Part shown: positions 37,226-46,350 of the stretch, in pieces
Layout: the number at the start of each line of letters is the position of its first letter
How positions within the stretch are numbered: the stretch's first letter is position 1
The notes under the pieces: generated by a model
Told to the model about the DNA's origin: nothing
The model's database searches: none
The model's input: the letters and a program-made list of their open reading frames with translations, nothing else
Assembly (NCBI RefSeq): GCF_007754425.1
Contig: NZ_CP037452.1
Span: 3,385,164 to 3,449,163, forward strand
DNA length: 64,000 bases
Direction of reading: 5' to 3'
Source of the DNA: Gimesia fumaroli
GTDB lineage: Bacteria > Planctomycetota > Planctomycetia > Planctomycetales > Planctomycetaceae
Program-made: the position numbers and the translations under genes

Positions 37226-38017
37226 TTAATTATTCAATGGATCGGAAAATCGGGGCGGCAAAAATTCCGGCGAAGTTGGGATCTCAGTTGATTGAAGTTG
37301 TTTCAGTTTGTTTGAACAGATTTCGTGCCTGGTATTATCTTCTGCCAGCGAAAAAATGCGGATCAGTTTTTTCAGACATGCAGCACACGGGATCTGGTTC
37401 AATTCCGATGTCTTTATTTCTTTCACAACACGGTAAGCCTGGTCGAATTTTCCTGACTGCTCCAGCACATTACTCAAGGCGATGCGATAGTGTCGATTTT
37501 CCGGGTCAAGCGTGACTGCTTTACGGAGCACATTGGCGATCTGTTCTTTCGGGTAATGTAGCTTCCCCATGAAACAGGCCATGCCCAGCCAGGATTCAGC
37601 ACACCCGGGGTCGCGTTTGACTGCTTTTCTACAGGCATCCAGCGCTAAATAAGTGAGTTCAGGGTATTGTCCCAGGTAAGACGAGATTGCCGGCAGTAGT
37701 CGATCTGGAAGGTCCTGTCGCTGGAGCAGGATTGAGAAGACAGATTTGGCGAGTGCGTGTTTACCGATTTCCAGATAATTCTTTGCCAGAATATATTGTC
37801 CTGAGGCTGAAATTGGAATCAATGTTGTCGCGGTTTCCAGGGAGCGAATTGACGTATTTCGCCAACTGAGCGAGTCTTCGACCAGGCCTTTCAATTCCCA
37901 GATTTTGCCTTCATTGGGACAGGTATTCAAGAGTCGGGAAATCTGATCCAGCGCTTGATAATGCAAGCCTTGCCGAAACAGGCCGATCGCTTTCTGCAGT
38001 GTGTTTTGGGCATCCAT
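37226..38017 (-). CDS. TPR-repeat protein
   Basis: 263 residues from the ATG at 38017. The frame extends further upstream, but that part crosses the terminator hairpin of the preceding gene, so I reject the longer version. The protein is made of tetratricopeptide-like helical pairs, for example AIGLFRQGLHYQALDQISRLL, and a later DPENRHYRIALSNVLEQSGKFDQAYRVV. The C-terminus has a CAACLKKL segment with two cysteines. No signal peptide, so it is likely a cytoplasmic scaffold for protein contacts. Partner unknown. It lies between the Rrf2 gene and the DUF4198-kelch unit on the same strand. Confidence 0.8.
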   Translation of the reverse strand: MDAQNTLQKAIGLFRQGLHYQALDQISRLLNTCPNEGKIWELKGLVEDSLSWRNTSIRSLETATTLIPISASGQYILAKNYLEIGKHALAKSVFSILLQRQDLPDRLLPAISSYLGQYPELTYLALDACRKAVKRDPGCAESWLGMACFMGKLHYPKEQIANVLRKAVTLDPENRHYRIALSNVLEQSGKFDQAYRVVKEIKTSELNQIPCAACLKKLIRIFSLAEDNTRHEICSNKLKQLQSTEIPTSPEFLPPRFSDPLNN

Positions 38018-38065
38018 GGTATTCTCGCTGAGGGGGAAGTATATCGAAAATCCACAAAAAAGAGA

Positions 38066-38116
38066 GAGACAAGAGCTCCCGGAAATGGGGCGTATCCAGA
38101 GCAGAGCTCTTGTCTC
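38066..38116 (-). terminator. Terminator of the DUF1559/DUF3386/DUF4198 unit (minus strand)
   Basis: A 13-bp perfect stem, GAGACAAGAGCTC with its complement, and a 25-nt loop. On the minus strand it is followed by TCTCTTTTTTG. It begins 20 bp after the stop codon of the DUF4198-kelch gene. Confidence 0.8.
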
Positions 38117-38135
38117 ATCAAGCGGAAACACGCTT

Positions 38136-39803
38136 TTAATTCAGTTTGACCTGCTCGATGGACTTCAGATGACCTTTGCGAGAGGCACCACCAATGGCGA
38201 GCAGACCGCCGTTACCGTCTGGTAACATTCGATGGAAGAAACGCTTTGTCGCAAGCGAACCTGCTTTTTTCCATTGATTGTTTTTCTGATCCAGCTGAAA
38301 GACGTCGCCATCCATTCCGCTGACGTATAGATTGCCGTCCATGCTCCAGGCGGTGGTTCCGAAGCCGTTCATGGTGCTGCCAGGCAGCTCAGGGCCTTTG
38401 GTCCATTTGCCGGTTTCAGGAGAATAGATATCAACTTCGTGGCTGATATCGCCACCGTCATCGATGCCTCCCATGGCATAGATTTTTCCCTGGTGAGCAG
38501 CAGCCGAAAGTGCACGTCGCTGGAAAGGTTGTTTGATCGTTTTCCATTTTGCTTCAGGCTGAGAGGCATCCAGTACAAGCATTTCTTCCTGCCAGATGGA
38601 CTCGTCCCCTTTTCGCATGGTCCAGCCACCGACGACGTATAGGTTATCACCTGAGAAAACAGCGTCATGTGAAGAACGACCAGTGGGCATGGGGGTGACT
38701 GCTTCCCAGGTTTTCTTTTCTGGAGCAAAACGTTCGACCGTTGGCAGTGATTCCATCAGAGAATCTTCTTCTTTTTTGTTCAATACTGAAAGACCGCCGA
38801 CACGATAAACACTGTTGCCGTGGGGTGCCATGGCTAATCCCTGCAGCGGAGTCTTCAGAGGCAGCGATTCCCACTCTTTGGGCTGCTTCAGGTTCAGACG
38901 CTGAAACTTCTGCGAGAGGTTATCTGCACTATGGGCATGGGCACGTCCAATGTGGCCGCTGTAGACATACAGATAATCTCCACTCACAGCAGCACCGAAG
39001 CTGGAGATCGCATCGGGAAGCTGAGGGAATTTGCTGTCTGCAGCAGGCGTTGCTTCGGTGGCAGTCGTTTTGGTGTTATGATTCAGAGCAACGAATGGCA
39101 GTGTCAGAGTCGAGTAGTGGCGAACGCTGTCATATTTGTCTCCCTGGTGTTCCCCTGATTTCTCTTCGACGTGTTTGGCACGAATCGAATAGAGGCCGTT
39201 CGTCAGTTTGGTCTGGTACTGGCCTTTGGCGTTGGTAGTCGCGGTGACTGATTCGCTGTCGGTTTTAGGGCCGATGATTTTGAGCTCGGCGTCTGCGAGC
39301 GGCTTGCCGTTCAGGTTCACCTGCAGGGTGACTTCTTCCCCTTTCAGGACAGGAACGATTTCCAGAGGCAGTTGTTTGGAACAGTCGATTTTACTCCAGA
39401 CGCGCTGGCTCTTTTGGGGATAGGCTTTCGCGTAGTACTTCAACAGGAACTGGCTCTCGCCGCGTGTGATCACGCCGTAGGTATGATCGAGACCATAGGC
39501 GGCTCTGCCTGCTCCTTTGGGTTTGGGGGTGATGAACAGTGAATCATCGCCGGCAGTTAATTTGTAAGTTTCCAGTTGACCCTTGGAAGTCTTTTCCCAA
39601 ACTTTGATGTCTGTGAGTCGCTTGAGCAAATCCGGGTCGTCCGGTTCAGCGGCTTCTCCGAAGTAGAGTTGAACTTTGGCGGCGTTGTTTTTGCCTTCGG
39701 CCTGCGGCAAGAGCCAGAGGAAGTGGGCATACGCCTGGTTGGTGATTGACGCGGCCAGCAAGCAGATGATGGCGACGGTCCATTGAAACGTTTTCATGTG
39801 CAT
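38136..39803 (-). CDS. Secreted DUF4198 + kelch-repeat fusion protein
   Basis: 555 residues with a signal peptide ending at AYAH (about 26). Residues 27-230 resemble DUF4198: HFLWLLPQ at the mature N-terminus (a possible metal ligand His), KVQLYFGEAAEPD, then an Ig-like module with VTLQVNLNGKPLADAELKI. From about 260 a kelch beta-propeller follows, with blades such as GDNLYVVGGWTM, GKIYAMGGIDD and GNLYVSGMDG. DUF4198 proteins are periplasmic and often linked to metal uptake; kelch repeats bind partners. This combination is unusual. It is the last gene of a unit with DUF3386 and DUF1559 genes and has its own strong terminator. Confidence 0.87.
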   Translation of the reverse strand: MHMKTFQWTVAIICLLAASITNQAYAHFLWLLPQAEGKNNAAKVQLYFGEAAEPDDPDLLKRLTDIKVWEKTSKGQLETYKLTAGDDSLFITPKPKGAGRAAYGLDHTYGVITRGESQFLLKYYAKAYPQKSQRVWSKIDCSKQLPLEIVPVLKGEEVTLQVNLNGKPLADAELKIIGPKTDSESVTATTNAKGQYQTKLTNGLYSIRAKHVEEKSGEHQGDKYDSVRHYSTLTLPFVALNHNTKTTATEATPAADSKFPQLPDAISSFGAAVSGDYLYVYSGHIGRAHAHSADNLSQKFQRLNLKQPKEWESLPLKTPLQGLAMAPHGNSVYRVGGLSVLNKKEEDSLMESLPTVERFAPEKKTWEAVTPMPTGRSSHDAVFSGDNLYVVGGWTMRKGDESIWQEEMLVLDASQPEAKWKTIKQPFQRRALSAAAHQGKIYAMGGIDDGGDISHEVDIYSPETGKWTKGPELPGSTMNGFGTTAWSMDGNLYVSGMDGDVFQLDQKNNQWKKAGSLATKRFFHRMLPDGNGGLLAIGGASRKGHLKSIEQVKLN

Positions 39804-39847
39804 ACTCTGTATTTAAAGGGTTAAGTAGTGTGCCCGTCCAGATGAGA

Positions 39848-40624
39848 TTATTTTGTTTGCGACAGCGATTCGGGAGACAGTAAACGGTGGTTGGAAAGTT
39901 TGATCGAACCAATATTTCTCTCGAAGTTCTCGCCACATTCCACAGTGAGCATGGTTTCCGGCAGATCATATTTTCCCACTCGTGCAAACCCGAAGGTATT
40001 GCTGCGATTGGATGTGATCGCACCGGTTTTGGGATTGCGGTAAGTGACCGACGTATCACGTGGGAGAACAGCGCCTTCTTTGGTACGCCAGACATCCAGG
40101 GTGGAAATGGTAAACCACATTTTGTCAGAGCGACGCTGAACGACGGTCATCACGTCATCCTGCAGGCGAAAGGAGACATTTTTACCATCGATATTCACCA
40201 GACGTCCCAGCGGGTGGTTGACCTGCTGGTCAGCGAAAGTCGCAGGAATCGGTTTCTGTACACGGTACTTGCGGTGGCCAATAACCGATCGCAGTTTGGG
40301 AAGACTCCATTCGGACAGCGATTCGTCGTCGAGTGTCAGTTTGACTTTGAAGTCTTTGTCTGCAGTGAGTTTGCCTTTCGTCTGCTTGCCATTATAGCTC
40401 ACGGTGACGTCAGCAGTGAAACCGGGAAAATCACGCCAGACGGCACGAGCTTCCCGGACAGCCTGGTAAAGCTTCGTCGCGGCTGCTTTTTCCTGATCTG
40501 CCTCCGTAGCGGGTTGACCTTTGGCGGGCGTCCATTGCATGGTTGCCGAGAGTGTCAGCAGAACAATCAGCCCGGCCAGACCCCATTGTTTCAGTTCACG
40601 TTGAACCGTTTGATAGCACTTCAT
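39848..40624 (-). CDS. DUF3386 family exported protein
   Basis: 258 residues from the ATG at 40624, which follows GGAGAAA; an upstream in-frame start lacks a site. An N-terminal hydrophobic segment (about 12-30) acts as signal or anchor. The rest matches DUF3386: a helix with AREARAVWRDFPGFTADVTV, then beta-strands with YNGKQTKGKL, MWFTISTLDVW and a closing YDLPETMLTVECGENFERNI. The function of the family is unknown. It sits 34 bp after the lipoprotein gene and 44 bp before the DUF4198-kelch gene, so the four genes from 42143 down to 38136 look like one operon. Confidence 0.82.
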   Translation of the reverse strand: MKCYQTVQRELKQWGLAGLIVLLTLSATMQWTPAKGQPATEADQEKAAATKLYQAVREARAVWRDFPGFTADVTVSYNGKQTKGKLTADKDFKVKLTLDDESLSEWSLPKLRSVIGHRKYRVQKPIPATFADQQVNHPLGRLVNIDGKNVSFRLQDDVMTVVQRRSDKMWFTISTLDVWRTKEGAVLPRDTSVTYRNPKTGAITSNRSNTFGFARVGKYDLPETMLTVECGENFERNIGSIKLSNHRLLSPESLSQTK

Positions 40625-40658
40625 GAGATTTCTCCATGTGTAATCTAGGAAAAGTAAT

Positions 40659-41159
40659 CTAAGGTGATTTTGAATCAATTTTGAACTCGAAGGTGTTTTT
40701 ACCGTCTTTGGTGATTTTAGCCGTCAGTTTGGAATTTTTGTTATAAGCGGCTGGGATTTTAACACTGGAAGGATCAACAAATGGTTTTCCCGTTTTTTTC
40801 GCTTCGGCTTGTAATTGCGCGATCTCTTCCATCTCTGGATAAGTGGGATAGATCTCGACACGAGCCTTCCCAGCAACCGGCCCTCCTTTTTCAGGGATCT
40901 GATAAATGCCTTCTCGAACGATGCCCGCAGATTTGACTTTTCCTTCTGAGGTTTCTGAGATGAATAGAATACGGGCACTGGCAATAGGATCCCCATCGTA
41001 ATAAACCAGACCCGATACACTAAAGCGTTTGCCACGCGGGTCATCTTTTGCTCCGCTGCAACCAACACAGCTTAGTAAGACTAATCCAAGGAAAAGGCTG
41101 TATCGGATCGAATAGAAGCAGGAGAAAGAACTTTTTATTGATACTATTTTCGTGATCAT
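40659..41159 (-). CDS. Small lipoprotein with carboxypeptidase-regulatory-like fold
   Basis: 166 residues from the ATG at 41159 behind GAGGAG. The lipobox is SCVGC (Cys34). The mature protein has the pattern of planctomycete surface lipoproteins: SVSGLVYYDGDPIASARILF as the first beta-strand pair, a GIYQIPEKGGPVAGKARVEI core and a C-terminal strand NTFEFKID. Similar proteins are at 56014 and 56566, each paired with a DUF1559 gene, as is this one (41250-42143). Probably on the outside of a membrane; role unknown. Confidence 0.82.
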   Translation of the reverse strand: MITKIVSIKSSFSCFYSIRYSLFLGLVLLSCVGCSGAKDDPRGKRFSVSGLVYYDGDPIASARILFISETSEGKVKSAGIVREGIYQIPEKGGPVAGKARVEIYPTYPEMEEIAQLQAEAKKTGKPFVDPSSVKIPAAYNKNSKLTAKITKDGKNTFEFKIDSKSP

Positions 41160-41178
41160 ATTTAACTCCTCGGATAGC

Positions 41179-41210
41179 GTTTGCAGAAGCAGATATTCGC
41201 TTCTGCAAAC
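41179..41210 (-). promoter_or_regulatory. Intercistronic hairpin between DUF1559 and lipoprotein genes
   Basis: A 12-bp perfect stem, GTTTGCAGAAGC / GCTTCTGCAAAC, with an 8-nt loop. On the minus strand it lies directly before the ribosome-binding site of the lipoprotein gene. With no T-run it may be an RNA processing or attenuation site that lets DUF1559 be made in excess. Confidence 0.55.
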
Positions 41211-41249
41211 CATCGGAGATAAAACTTTCCATATGAAAGGAACGACTCA

Positions 41250-42143
41250 TTAGAATTCGCCGATGACTTCGCCACCTGCTTTGGTAGCCAGCGCGTCAAG
41301 CGTTCCAGCGTCAATATTCTCACTGACGAACCGAACAGCACCATCACCTAACAGGAAGTGGGCACCACCGACATGATCACTCCGCCAAGTTCCTCGGTTA
41401 GCATTGAGATTGACATTAAAATCACCATTGGTACTGCCTAAAGCAACTCCAGGATAACTTCCGCCCCACCGATGACTACCCCATCGTGGAGTACCTTGAA
41501 CTGATGTGTCTGATGGGCAAGAGGATGAGTGGCCAGACCATAAGTAGTCTTCTAGCCGATAGTTGAATTCACCACACATGATTGTATTTGTTAGACCATC
41601 GGTAACATCACGAAAGCGAGTTGGACTGGTGTAGGTGTAGTTACGCCCAGGAAACATACCATCTGGGTTTCCGGCTGAGCCATCATCGGAACCTTCATGA
41701 AGCCCTATTGAAGCACCATAGCTGGTAGGGCCTCCTTTTTCTGCGCATGATAAATAGGGGACAGCTCGAGGAAGAACCATGGTTGGGCAAAGATAAATCG
41801 TGATCGTTCGATTGAGGGCATCCAGGTTCGCCGGATCGGTATAATAAAGGTCGAAGTCATATAAGTTTTGTAGATTGGTTTGATCAAGAAAAGGCAGGAT
41901 GGCAACAAAAGGGCTATATAATTGAGCGTTTTGTCCCATCGGTAATGATGTATGAACATCGTTATAATTGTGCATTGCCAGGCCAATTTGTTTCAGGTTG
42001 TTTTTACAACTGGATCGGCGGGCGGCTTCGCGTGCCTGTTGGACGGCGGGGAGCAGTAAGGCGATCAGAATCGCAATGATGGCGATGACCACCAGAAGTT
42101 CAATCAGCGTGAAAGCGCGTCTTCGTTTGGGGCGGGGTAACAT
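41250..42143 (-). CDS. DUF1559 protein with pilin-type N-terminus, number 2
   Basis: 297 residues from the ATG at 42143 behind AGGAGAAA; the frame is open further upstream but without a start signal. The prepilin-like signal is [18 protein letters not shown], with Ala instead of Gly before Phe, which should weaken or alter peptidase cleavage. [21 protein letters not shown] follows in the usual way. The C-terminal block ([15 protein letters not shown]) is present. It heads the operon that continues with a lipoprotein, DUF3386 and DUF4198-kelch genes. Confidence 0.9.
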   Translation of the reverse strand: MLPRPKRRRAFTLIELLVVIAIIAILIALLLPAVQQAREAARRSSCKNNLKQIGLAMHNYNDVHTSLPMGQNAQLYSPFVAILPFLDQTNLQNLYDFDLYYTDPANLDALNRTITIYLCPTMVLPRAVPYLSCAEKGGPTSYGASIGLHEGSDDGSAGNPDGMFPGRNYTYTSPTRFRDVTDGLTNTIMCGEFNYRLEDYLWSGHSSSCPSDTSVQGTPRWGSHRWGGSYPGVALGSTNGDFNVNLNANRGTWRSDHVGGAHFLLGDGAVRFVSENIDAGTLDALATKAGGEVIGEF

Positions 42144-42512
42144 GGTTTCTCCTGAATTGTAGCGGGTTACCAGGATAAAAAAATTGAATGGGATCAGGCC
42201 CGATTCAATGGCCAAGTGTTCTGGCTGGCTTGCTACTAGCGGAAATACCACGATTGCTGGCTGGCTGGTTGAAATTGAAACTCAATCTCAATATGGGGAT
42301 GTTATACTTCCATCGACTGCCCTGCAAGATTTCTCGCAACCGATTTTGCGAAAAATAAGAAAATACAAATTAGATATATTGTAACTGATAGATATGTAGT
42401 GGCTTACGTTGTTGTTGGGTGAGACGGGAGTATTGGCGCTATCGAAAAAGAGAGAGCAGAATGTATGGGGAGTCTGAGATGTCGTTGGCTCAGTAGATGA
42501 TCATTCAGGCCG
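42144..42512. other. Intergenic region upstream of DUF1559 number 2
   Basis: About 370 bp between the RecQ gene's 3' end and the DUF1559 start, both on the minus strand. It holds imperfect direct repeats of CTGGCTGG near 42230-42270 and an AT-rich stretch near 42350-42385 that could be the promoter. I see no gene. Confidence 0.4.
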
Positions 42513-44342
42513 TTATTCACCGTCAAAGCGGGCGATACAGTCCAGAAATTGCTGTCCAAAATCATCGCATTTCTTCTGTCCGACCCCCCAGATTTCGAGG
42601 AATTGCGTCAGCGTCTGGGGCTTGTGGCGGGCCAACTCGCGGAGCGTGGCATCACCAAACACCATGTAAGGTTGTAGGCCCTTCTCTCCGGCGATCTGTT
42701 TTCGCAGGCTGCGTAATTCTTCGAACAATCCCTGGTCCACACCTTTCCAGTTCAGGTCAGCCAATTCATTTTTCGTGCGGCGAGCTTTGTCAGCTTTGAC
42801 GTCCTGCGAGGTGCGCATGAGTTGGGGAGCGACTTCCCCGCGTAACAACTGCCAGCCGGAGTCAGTGATGCGCAGTTGTTGGTACTCGGCGGTTTTCGTT
42901 AAGAAGCCCTGGGCCATCAATTGATTGAGCCAGTGGCGAATCGTCGATAAACTTTCCTGCTTGAGCAGGCCGTAGGTGCTGAGTTCGTCGTGACGATTTG
43001 CGAGCACTTTCTTATCTTTCGAACCTTTCAGCACAGCGGCCGTATATGTGGAGCCAAAGTTTTGATCCTGTCTGAAAATTGAGGACAGGATTTTCTGGCC
43101 GATGACTTGTGCATCATCCACCTTTTCAAAATCGCCGCGACACAGATCGCAACCGGTTTCGCAATCCTGCTCCAGGTCCTGACCGAAGTGCCGCATCAGA
43201 TAGCGGTGACGACAGTCAAAGCTATGGCAGTAGTTCTGCATCGCTTGCAGGGACTGGAACGCGGTCGCCTTTGATTCGTCAGGTTGATCGTCCAGAATAC
43301 GTTTCCAGATCATCGCGTCCTGTTCGGAATAGAGTAAGACGCACTCGGCTTCGAGGCCATCCCGCCCTGCTCTGCCGCTTTCCTGCTGATAATTTTCGAG
43401 TGACTTCGGCAAGCCCGCATGAATGACATACCGCACGTTGGGTTTATCGATGCCCATGCCGAACGCGATGGTAGCGACGATGGCGTCTACGCGGTCTTGA
43501 ATGAAATCTTCCTGATTGGCAGCGCGTTCTTCATCGGGTAGCCCTGCATGATAAGGCCGCGTTTCATAACCGGCATTGTTGAGTGATTCGCTCAGCGATT
43601 CGACATCCGCACGGGAGATGCAGTAGATGACGCCGGGTTCATTCGGGTGGCGTTCCAGTACTTCAGACACCTGCGTAAAACGATCAGACCGTCGGGCTAC
43701 CGAGTACGTCAGGTTGGGACGGTCAAATGAGCCGATCAGGACATCAGGCTCATTGAGCGCGAGCTGGACGGCGATATCGTCGCGTACCTGTTCGGTGGCG
43801 GTCGCGGTATAAGCATGAATGCCACACTGTGGATAGATGTTTTTGAGTTCCTGTAGTGCATGATAGTGCGGGCGAAAATCGTGTCCCCACATACTGACAC
43901 AATGGGCTTCATCAATGACAATGTAGGCCAGCTTGATTTCAGTCAGCATACTGAGCATGCCTTCCAACATCAGCCGTTCAGGAGCAACGTAGAGCAGTTT
44001 AATCTCCCCTTTGCGGACGTCACTCAAGACCTGTCGCGATTCCTTCTGGTCCAGCGAACTGTTGAGGTAAGCAGCGGAAATTCCACAAACACGAAGGGCG
44101 TCAACCTGGTCTTTCATCAGAGAGATCAATGGGCTGACGACAACCGCCATTCCGTCCATACAAAGTGCTGGCGCCTGATAACAGAGCGATTTTCCCCCAC
44201 CCGTGGGAAGCACAACCAATGAGTCACGGCCTTCGAGGACAGCGGTCATCGCTTCCTGCTGGAGCGGACGAAATTCCGCATAGCCCCAGTATTCGTGTAA
44301 GACATCCAGTAAAGCGTCATCCATCCCAGCTTTAGCCATCAT
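42513..44342 (-). CDS. recQ: ATP-dependent DNA helicase RecQ
   Basis: 609 residues from the ATG at 44342, close to E. coli RecQ length. Helicase motifs are complete: FRPLQQEAM (motif 0), LPTGGGKS (motif I), DEAH with the aromatic-rich loop SMWGHDFRP, and QESGRAGRDG (motif VI). A zinc-binding domain follows with four cysteines (YCHSFDC to CETGCDLC), then the RQC winged helix. A C-terminal HRDC domain is recognisable from FGDATLRELARHKPQT. It unwinds DNA 3' to 5' in recombination and fork repair. An ATG one codon later is an equally good start. It appears to be transcribed alone. Confidence 0.95.
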   Translation of the reverse strand: MMAKAGMDDALLDVLHEYWGYAEFRPLQQEAMTAVLEGRDSLVVLPTGGGKSLCYQAPALCMDGMAVVVSPLISLMKDQVDALRVCGISAAYLNSSLDQKESRQVLSDVRKGEIKLLYVAPERLMLEGMLSMLTEIKLAYIVIDEAHCVSMWGHDFRPHYHALQELKNIYPQCGIHAYTATATEQVRDDIAVQLALNEPDVLIGSFDRPNLTYSVARRSDRFTQVSEVLERHPNEPGVIYCISRADVESLSESLNNAGYETRPYHAGLPDEERAANQEDFIQDRVDAIVATIAFGMGIDKPNVRYVIHAGLPKSLENYQQESGRAGRDGLEAECVLLYSEQDAMIWKRILDDQPDESKATAFQSLQAMQNYCHSFDCRHRYLMRHFGQDLEQDCETGCDLCRGDFEKVDDAQVIGQKILSSIFRQDQNFGSTYTAAVLKGSKDKKVLANRHDELSTYGLLKQESLSTIRHWLNQLMAQGFLTKTAEYQQLRITDSGWQLLRGEVAPQLMRTSQDVKADKARRTKNELADLNWKGVDQGLFEELRSLRKQIAGEKGLQPYMVFGDATLRELARHKPQTLTQFLEIWGVGQKKCDDFGQQFLDCIARFDGE

Positions 44343-44455
44343 TGGTCCCAATAAGAATAGGTCTGTCGTTTGATCAATTTCTCAAGGCAGACACATATCG
44401 TAGCGGGTCAGGCGGAAAAGCTAAAGGATGGATTTTACCGTCTTGAAGAATGCGA

Positions 44456-45796
44456 TTAAATCACTTCGTGCAGTGGTTCGTAGTCATCGACCAGATACTG
44501 CGGACGTCCGGCGAGGTCCGCGATGGTTGTGCCGTGGAAATCGATTCCCAGGTGACGATAGAGCGTGGCGAAGACTTCTCCAAAGTGAATCGGTCGATTA
44601 GCAATCTGAGCTCCCATTCGATCAGTGGCACCGATGACCTGGCCGGTTTTGAAACCACCGCCAGCCAGTAAGCCGCCGCCGACTGCCGGCCAGTGATCGC
44701 GTCCGCCATCTTTATTGATTTTGGGCGTGCGACCGAATTCACCCCAGGCCACAACGGCAACGTCGTCCGCCATGCCGCGTTCGTGCAGGTCTTCGATCAG
44801 TGTGGCTAAGCCCTGATCAAACTGTGGAAGATGTGTTTCTTTTAAACCGCCAAAATTGTTACTATGGAAATCCCAGCGTCCGAAATTCAATGTGACGATG
44901 CGGGCACCGGCTTCTACGAGGCGTCGGGCCATCAGAAAATGTTCGAGGTTTCGCGGGGCACCGTCGCCGTAATTTTTCGGATCCCCTTTGCCATAGCGTT
45001 CTCGGATAGTGGGATCTTCCTGTGAAAGATCAAGGGCATTGACCAGTTTGTTGGAGGTCAGAATGTTGAAGACCTGCTGGTTCATGTCATCCATACCCTG
45101 CATCGATCCGCTGGCGTCTGCCTCGCGTTTAAATTGATCGAAGGTTGCCAGCAGTTGTTTCCGGTTGTTGAGCCGGGCTTCGTCGATGCCATTCAGCACC
45201 ATGTTTTTGCTGGACGGTCCTGAGGGGCGAAATGCGGAGTGGCTGACTCCCAGAAAGCCGGGGAGACCGGGAGAACCGTAAGGCGGATGTCCCGTATTAG
45301 GAGCCAGGCCGACAAAGGGAGGTACAGCTGGATCAGCGGGGCCAGAGAGTTTGGAGACGACCGATCCAATCGAAGGCCAACCCCCGGCTGGTTGATTGCG
45401 GGTGGTTCGTCCGGTGTAACAGATAAAGGAATCGTGGGCACCGTTGGGGGAACCGTGTACCGAACGGAGTGGAATGATTTTATCGGCAATGTTTCCCAGG
45501 CGAGGTAGATGCTCGCAAATTTGGAAGCCGGGGACTTTTGTATTGATCGGACGAAACTCACCACGAATTTCCGAAGGAGCGTCCATTTTGAGGTCATACA
45601 TGTCCTGATGCGAGGGGGCGCCACACATGTAAATCATGATGACGGCTTTGTGGCGTTTGCTTTTGCCGGATGCGGATTCTGCTTGCAGAAGTTGAGGCAG
45701 GCTGAGTCCTCCCAGACCCAATGCGCCGACTTTCAGGATTTCCCGTCGTGAAATGCGATCACAGAGCTTCGTTTCTGGTCCCCAGATAGACAGCAT
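44456..45796 (-). CDS. Tat-exported DUF1501 family protein, second copy
   Basis: 446 residues from the ATG at 45796 behind AAGGGA; the longer frame has no start signal. The twin-arginine signal is ISRREILKVGALGLGGLSL (residues 15-33). The DUF1501 body shows VVAWGEFGRTPKIN and GRDHWP, as in the copy at 6571-7893. These proteins have a sulfatase/phosphatase-like fold and are exported folded; substrate unknown. In planctomycetes they are usually paired with DUF1549/DUF1553 cytochrome-type genes; none is adjacent here, so this appears to be a stand-alone copy. Confidence 0.9.
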   Translation of the reverse strand: MLSIWGPETKLCDRISRREILKVGALGLGGLSLPQLLQAESASGKSKRHKAVIMIYMCGAPSHQDMYDLKMDAPSEIRGEFRPINTKVPGFQICEHLPRLGNIADKIIPLRSVHGSPNGAHDSFICYTGRTTRNQPAGGWPSIGSVVSKLSGPADPAVPPFVGLAPNTGHPPYGSPGLPGFLGVSHSAFRPSGPSSKNMVLNGIDEARLNNRKQLLATFDQFKREADASGSMQGMDDMNQQVFNILTSNKLVNALDLSQEDPTIRERYGKGDPKNYGDGAPRNLEHFLMARRLVEAGARIVTLNFGRWDFHSNNFGGLKETHLPQFDQGLATLIEDLHERGMADDVAVVAWGEFGRTPKINKDGGRDHWPAVGGGLLAGGGFKTGQVIGATDRMGAQIANRPIHFGEVFATLYRHLGIDFHGTTIADLAGRPQYLVDDYEPLHEVI

Positions 45797-46350
45797 AGGT
45801 GTTCCCTTCTCAAGGAGTGGCAGGAGTTTAATGGAGATATCGGTTGGTGAGCTTTGCAGGAGTGAATTCAATGATAAAAAATCATTGATGTGATCAATTG
45901 TAGCATCTCATAAAGCAGAATTCCAAGTCCAAATTGACAAAGTCAGTTCTTGAATCAGGAAAAAAATGGGGACGCGTTTTATTCTGGGAAAAGGATTTGG
46001 AGCGGAAAATCTGGATCAATATTCATTCTTTCAGAAATTTTTCATACTCAGCGATAATTCAGTTAATCCGGTTAATTGGGCTAACAGGACAGTTTTTTAT
46101 GTCTGCTGAGACTGTACCTATATTTTTGTTCGTAGCTGGATGGGAGCCGGGAAAAATATGCAAGTAGTTCTTTCTGCAATATTTAAAATTTTAAGATTAG
46201 TGATCAGAAATTCAAAAATGAATTGAAATTTGAATTGCTTGAGTGAAAATAAAAGGCGGTATCAAAATTTCAAATGCGTTTAGTAATAGGATAATTAAAA
46301 GCGTTTTCAATCGAGTGAGAATCTGGTCATCGCAGTTCGGGAGAACCACA
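45797..46350. other. AT-rich divergent intergenic region
   Basis: About 550 bp between the divergent DUF1501 and fatty-acid-cyclopropanation genes. It is AT-rich and has no convincing gene. A frame reaching up to 46243 is continuous with the next gene but lacks a ribosome-binding site. Confidence 0.45.

Noticed and set aside
38018..38131. N-terminal extension of the TPR protein
   Set aside because: It would read through the strong terminator stem of the upstream gene; the ATG at 38017 starts the first helical repeat.
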